Shown piece after piece: positions 60,458 through 64,000 of a stretch of DNA of 64,000 nucleotides. Numbering within the stretch: position 1 is the first letter of the stretch; each line of letters starts with the position of its first letter. A program made the position numbers and the translations under genes. The notes below the pieces were generated by a model. It made no database searches, had not been told where the DNA came from, and saw only the letters and a program-made list of their open reading frames with translations. Source of the stretch: Cyrtodaria siliqua (lineage: Eukaryota; Mollusca; Bivalvia; Adapedonta; Hiatellidae); contig JAWPHD010001134.1 of assembly GCA_037043455.1 (NCBI GenBank), forward strand, positions 124,001 to 188,000, read 5' to 3'.

Positions 60458-60588
60458 TGTCTGAATGGTGTCTGAATGGTGTCTGAATGGTGTCTGAATG
60501 GTGCCTGAATGGTGTCTGAATGGTGCCTGAATGGTGTCTGAATGGTGTCTGAATGGTGTCTGAATGGTGTCTGAATGGTGTTTCACAT
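60458..60588. repeat. 11-bp minisatellite, about 12 copies
   Basis: TCTGAATGGTG repeats with a few units reading CCTGAATGGTG. It joins directly to the 3' end of a SINE whose own tail contains GAATGGTGTTTCAC. An 11-bp period gives His/Thr/Phe-type frames that are not genes. Confidence 0.95.
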
Positions 60589-60845
60589 CATTTTTAGAAC
60601 ATTTAAAGCCATATATGACGGTCGATTTTTTGTGGTAGAGGCAGACCACACCATTTTTTTTTTGGGTAAACCATACTCCTGCCACCTGTAAGAATCAACA
60701 CTTTCTCTCTAGACAAGTCATTTGCTCCCAGTGGAAATCGAACCCGAAGCGGTGTCAGAGGCGAGAACGTTTTAGGCGCAGCAACGAAATGTCCAGTTAA
60801 CACATTAACTAGGTTATATTGGGGCAGCAACCTCAGAGGGAGACG
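60585..60845 (-). mobile_element. SINE family S1, copy f
   Basis: Minus-strand S1 with body 'gaggcagaccaca', 'aagaatcaacactttctctc' and a clear B box GGGTTCGATTTCC (plus-strand 'ggaaatcgaaccc' near 60733-60745). The A-box region is the reverse complement of about 60770-60790. Its tail runs into the 11-bp minisatellite. Confidence 0.85.
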
Positions 60846-61910
60846 AGATGAAGGATGAAGATTCCAATCAGACGTGGATTCCCCAGGGAGGGCAGAGGCC
60901 TGTAGCTCTTAAACTCAAGGGCACTGAGCTACCCAGGACACTCTCCGAACAACATACTTTGCTTCTTTTTTTAATGTCATCGTTGTTCGGTTGGAATGCC
61001 CTTTTTTTGGTCGACTGAGCTCTGTGAACGCCACACTTCCTGTTCGACTTTTAACATAATTTTTGTTACATTTATGTGTATAGCTAAGAAAGGATAACCA
61101 TTTATATTTTATATGGGATGTCTGCAGGTGACAATTTGTTATACATTGTATAGCGTTGGGTCATTTATAGCCTCATTACACACGAAAATGTCTTACAAAA
61201 AGACAACCAGCTAGCTGGATGCATGTTACTCACACTGTGGTAGGTTGACCACATGTCACACTCCACTGCGGTAGGTTGGCTGCGAGTCGCACTCCACTGA
61301 CCATAATTAATTAACGTCCTGTTCCAATAATAACCACATGGACCACAGCTGGTGCTGCCATCTAGTGGTGATGTACCTACCATCATAAACTCACCCATAA
61401 CTCACATATTACTGCCATAACTTATTCAATTTTGCAGATTTATGAAAATATGGTTTGTGCATGACCAGTTCACTATCTGGTCAAATGGAAGCTGCCCGCT
61501 CATCCTTTCATTAATTGACCAGTTAGTCCTAATTACCAACAAGGCTTATGATACTTAATATCAATTACAGTGACCCCTGATGTTGTGCCTTCTGACCCAT
61601 AGCAAAAACATGGGGTCATCATTAAATAAATACTGGATCGTTTTTCGTATTTATTAGTTCAATGGGACTGATTTTCTAATAGAAGACTTAACTGTAATAA
61701 TCTGATACCAATACATTTGATGTTTCCAGTCTGACATGTTTATAATTCACCTGCAATAAATAGAATGCAAGAAGACCAACTCTGATATGCATTCATGGAT
61801 TTCTTAATTTCTTCATTGGCAAATTTGTCCAAGACATAAAACAAACATAAAAAAATAAATAAATCAGAAACCATTTATCGCATAAACAAAAATAAGGCAA
61901 TGGACGTATG
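60846..61910. other. No gene recognised
   Basis: A short duplication 'ccactg.ggtaggttg.c' occurs at about 61234-61290. No gene seen. Confidence 0.5.
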
Positions 61911-61972
61911 GTTCCGACGGACAATGCACAATCGAATAAGACATCTAGCCAGTAGAGCTAAAAAAAAAATGT
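61911..61972 (+). mobile_element. Solitary 3' end of a family A/B-type element
   Basis: 'ccgacggac', a spacer, then TAGCCAGTAGAGCTAAAAAAAAAA. CCAGTAGAGCT plus the A-run is the right arm of the family B hairpin with its tail. The left arm is missing, so only the terminus survives. Confidence 0.6.
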
Positions 61973-63129
61973 CTGCAGACTTTAAATGTTTTTGTCTCAA
62001 ACATCAAACTTTTCAATAGCTTGTCTCATATCTCGATGTATTGCAAAGCTATCTCATATCAAAACTGAAATACCGACTAAATTAAATGTTTGTTCTAACT
62101 TTTAAGTTTAACTTATGTCACAACTTTAGCCCTTTGAAATACCAAGTACTGCCAGCAAGATAACCACACAAAGAACGTTTATCAATTTAATTGCATGCTT
62201 CAACTTTCTGAAGGCAAAGTAAATATCAAAAAGTGCATTTTTTCTCTGTGTGTGCAAGTTTTGACAGAGACAAAATGACTGTAAGATGACACACCTCCCT
62301 GTTTTGTACAATTAGTTACTTACTTGTCCAAATATTCTTCAATCTATTACAAAGACATAATGTATGAGAACATCACCGCTGAAAATGTTTATTTTAGTAT
62401 TTTATTAGTGTTAATTAACACGGACTGTTACATTTTATAGGGAAATTTCTTTATATCCTTATTTTGTAAAAGTATTCTGGCAATTATCAGCAGAGAATGA
62501 CTGACATTTTTTTTAATTTTTTTTATTTTTTTTTATTTTTTACATTATTCAAGTTTTGTGACACGATTCAGCACACTATATTACTAACATGCAGAAAAAA
62601 GGAGGCTGACATTCAGTATATATAATTAATGCTGACATTCGTACATCTTGACATTAAACAGATATAATTCTGACATTAACAAAATTTGATGCCGACATTC
62701 AGGCATGGTAATATTCAGTTATCAAGTTGCCCTACTCACTTTTCTATAAGCAACAATCTTCTCCTGTCCTTCCATAACATGGCGGCATGCACAACAGCAA
62801 AGATCCTCTATCAAAACACTACAAATCTTGTTTTAGTTCTAAAACTGTGTACACACAAAAACGTCTACAGACTTACTTTTAGGGTAGGAGAAAAAACATT
62901 ATAGACATTGGTATGTCCTTTATAGGTTTTAAATTCATGAACATCAATTTTGAAGTTATTAAATATACAGCAGGTGAAATTAAGTCAAAAGCAGTTTGGC
63001 TGCCATTCAAGAATGCAGGACTCGAGGGCTGTCTACTCTCCATATAAGGAATGTGTCCTTTCAGCACGTAGTTCGTCTTATCTGCATTATATGTGCCAGT
63101 GTCATGTCATGTGACCCATATACGTAGCT
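61973..63129. other. No gene recognised
   Basis: T-run at about 62508-62540. 'gctgacattc' type strings recur irregularly at about 62605-62705. No gene. Confidence 0.5.
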
Positions 63130-63310
63130 AGCGGCCTCAGTAGCTTATTTGGCAAGACTAAGACCTTGGCTTTAGAGCTACAGACCTTTGCCCTGCGTGA
63201 GGTAGCTCTGTGGCTCTGTGGCGCAGGATGTTTGATGGGAATTCTCATAACCCTCTGTCCCTCTGCTGTCCCTATATAACCTAATATGTGTTAAAAAATG
63301 TAAAACCACA
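63130..63310 (+). mobile_element. SINE-like element with S1-type tail
   Basis: The head has an A-box-like TAGCTTATTTGG (63142-63153), and 'gctttagagctacagacct' is shared with 13.1 kb. The tail 'tatataacctaatatgtgtt' plus 'aaaaaatgtaaaacc' matches S1 tails ('atatggcctaacatgtgcca'). It may be a SINE that shares an S1-type 3' region with a different head. No clear B box. Confidence 0.5.
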
Positions 63311-63329
63311 TTTTAATTTCATCTATACT

Positions 63330-64000
63330 TCGTTATATGTGCCAGTGTCTTATCATCTAGCATCAAACTATGTGACTCAAATACTTTATTATATGTCCCA
63401 GTGTCATATCATACACAACATATGTGACCAATATACTTCATTATAATTGTCCCAGTGTCATACCATACATGTAGCATATGTGACCCATATACATTATTAT
63501 ATGTCCCAGTGTCATACCATACATGTAGCATATGTGACCCATATACTTTATTATATGTCCCAGTGTCATATCATACAAGTAGCATATGTGACCCATATAC
63601 TTCATTATATGTCCCAGTGTCATATCATACAAGTAGCATATGTGACCCATATACTTCATTATATGTCCCAGTGTCATATCATACATGTAGCATATGTGAC
63701 CCATATACTTCATTATATGTCCCAGTGTCATACCATACATGTAGCATATGTGACCCATATACTTTATTATATGTCCCAGTGTCATATCATACATGTAGCA
63801 TATGTGACCCATATACTTCATTATATGTCCCAGTTTCATATCATACATGTAGCATAAGTGACCCATATACTTTATTATATGTCCCAGTGTCATATCATAC
63901 ATGTAGCACATGTGACCCATATACTTTATTATAATTTATGTCCCAGTGTCATATCATACATGTAGCATATGTGACCCATATACTTTAATATATGTCCCAG
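63330..64000. repeat. 54-bp satellite array, running off the window
   Basis: 'atgtcccagtgtcatatcat' plus 'acatgtagcatatgtgaccc' recurs at 54-bp steps (63451, 63505, 63559 and on). About 12 units are visible; the first ones (63330-63450) are diverged and shorter. The period is exactly 18 codons, so frames stay open on both strands (plus 63447-63857 and 63455-63934; minus 63441-63920). I regard these as artefacts of the period. Confidence 0.95.

Noticed and set aside
63441..63934. Open frames of up to 159 codons on both strands at the right edge
   Set aside because: They arise because the 54-bp satellite unit is a multiple of three. The same peptide repeats and both strands are open.

Overview
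This window is AT-rich eukaryotic nuclear DNA with no host gene I can identify. It looks like an intergenic or intronic stretch of an invertebrate genome. The repertoire (tRNA-derived SINEs, tandem-repeat-bearing elements with a 3' hairpin, a DIRS retroelement, many MITEs and minisatellites) best fits a lophotrochozoan, probably a bivalve mollusc. That assignment is inference from repeat style; no gene confirms it. I see no bacterial or viral gene organisation, no CRISPR array and no intact tRNA or rRNA gene.

Layout. 1-7.1 kb: a hAT-like MITE, an 81-bp repeat, a 105-bp satellite (3857-5820) and a 526-bp TTAA-flanked MITE. 7.1-21 kb: SINEs, a fold-back, a first 'family A' element (11406-12974), several minisatellites, a complete SINE with a 12-bp target duplication (17060-17369) and a family D end. 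21134-27238: a decayed DIRS-type tyrosine-recombinase retroelement. Its inverted terminal repeats and internal complementary region (ICR) are almost perfect; coding remnants are a gag-like start, a YLDD reverse transcriptase motif and the C-terminal half of the recombinase. 29251-34088: family B, a 4.8-kb element filled with a 145-bp repeat arranged in an 848-bp higher-order unit. 34326-37264: family A again, interrupted by a TTAA-flanked piggyBac-like insertion. 37-46 kb: SINEs, a minisatellite split by a retrotransposon tail, and unremarkable DNA. 45.8-47.5 kb: a family D element abutting a third family A copy. 48-64 kb: SINEs, three MITEs or fold-backs with terminal inverted repeats, a degenerate hammerhead-like motif, a family C element (58910-59440), an 11-bp minisatellite grown from a SINE tail, and a 54-bp array that runs off the window end.

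Most interesting result. At least four sequence families (A, B, C, D) share one architecture: a small 5' hairpin, a short subterminal motif, tandem internal units, usually an (ACGG)-rich stretch, then a terminal 3' hairpin whose right arm is the reverse complement of the 5' subterminal motif, followed by an A-run. Between families the bases change but the pairing is kept. Their internal units also share a core beginning AAGTTT. The plan matches that of Helentron-associated non-autonomous elements (the Drosophila DINE-1 type), and bivalve 'pearl' elements are described in similar terms; the classification here is inference.

Open reading frames of 60-160 codons are scattered through the window. 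Nearly all lie in tandem repeats or are chance frames in AT-rich DNA. Only the recombinase remnant, and much more weakly a frame at 49104-49607, look like past coding sequence.
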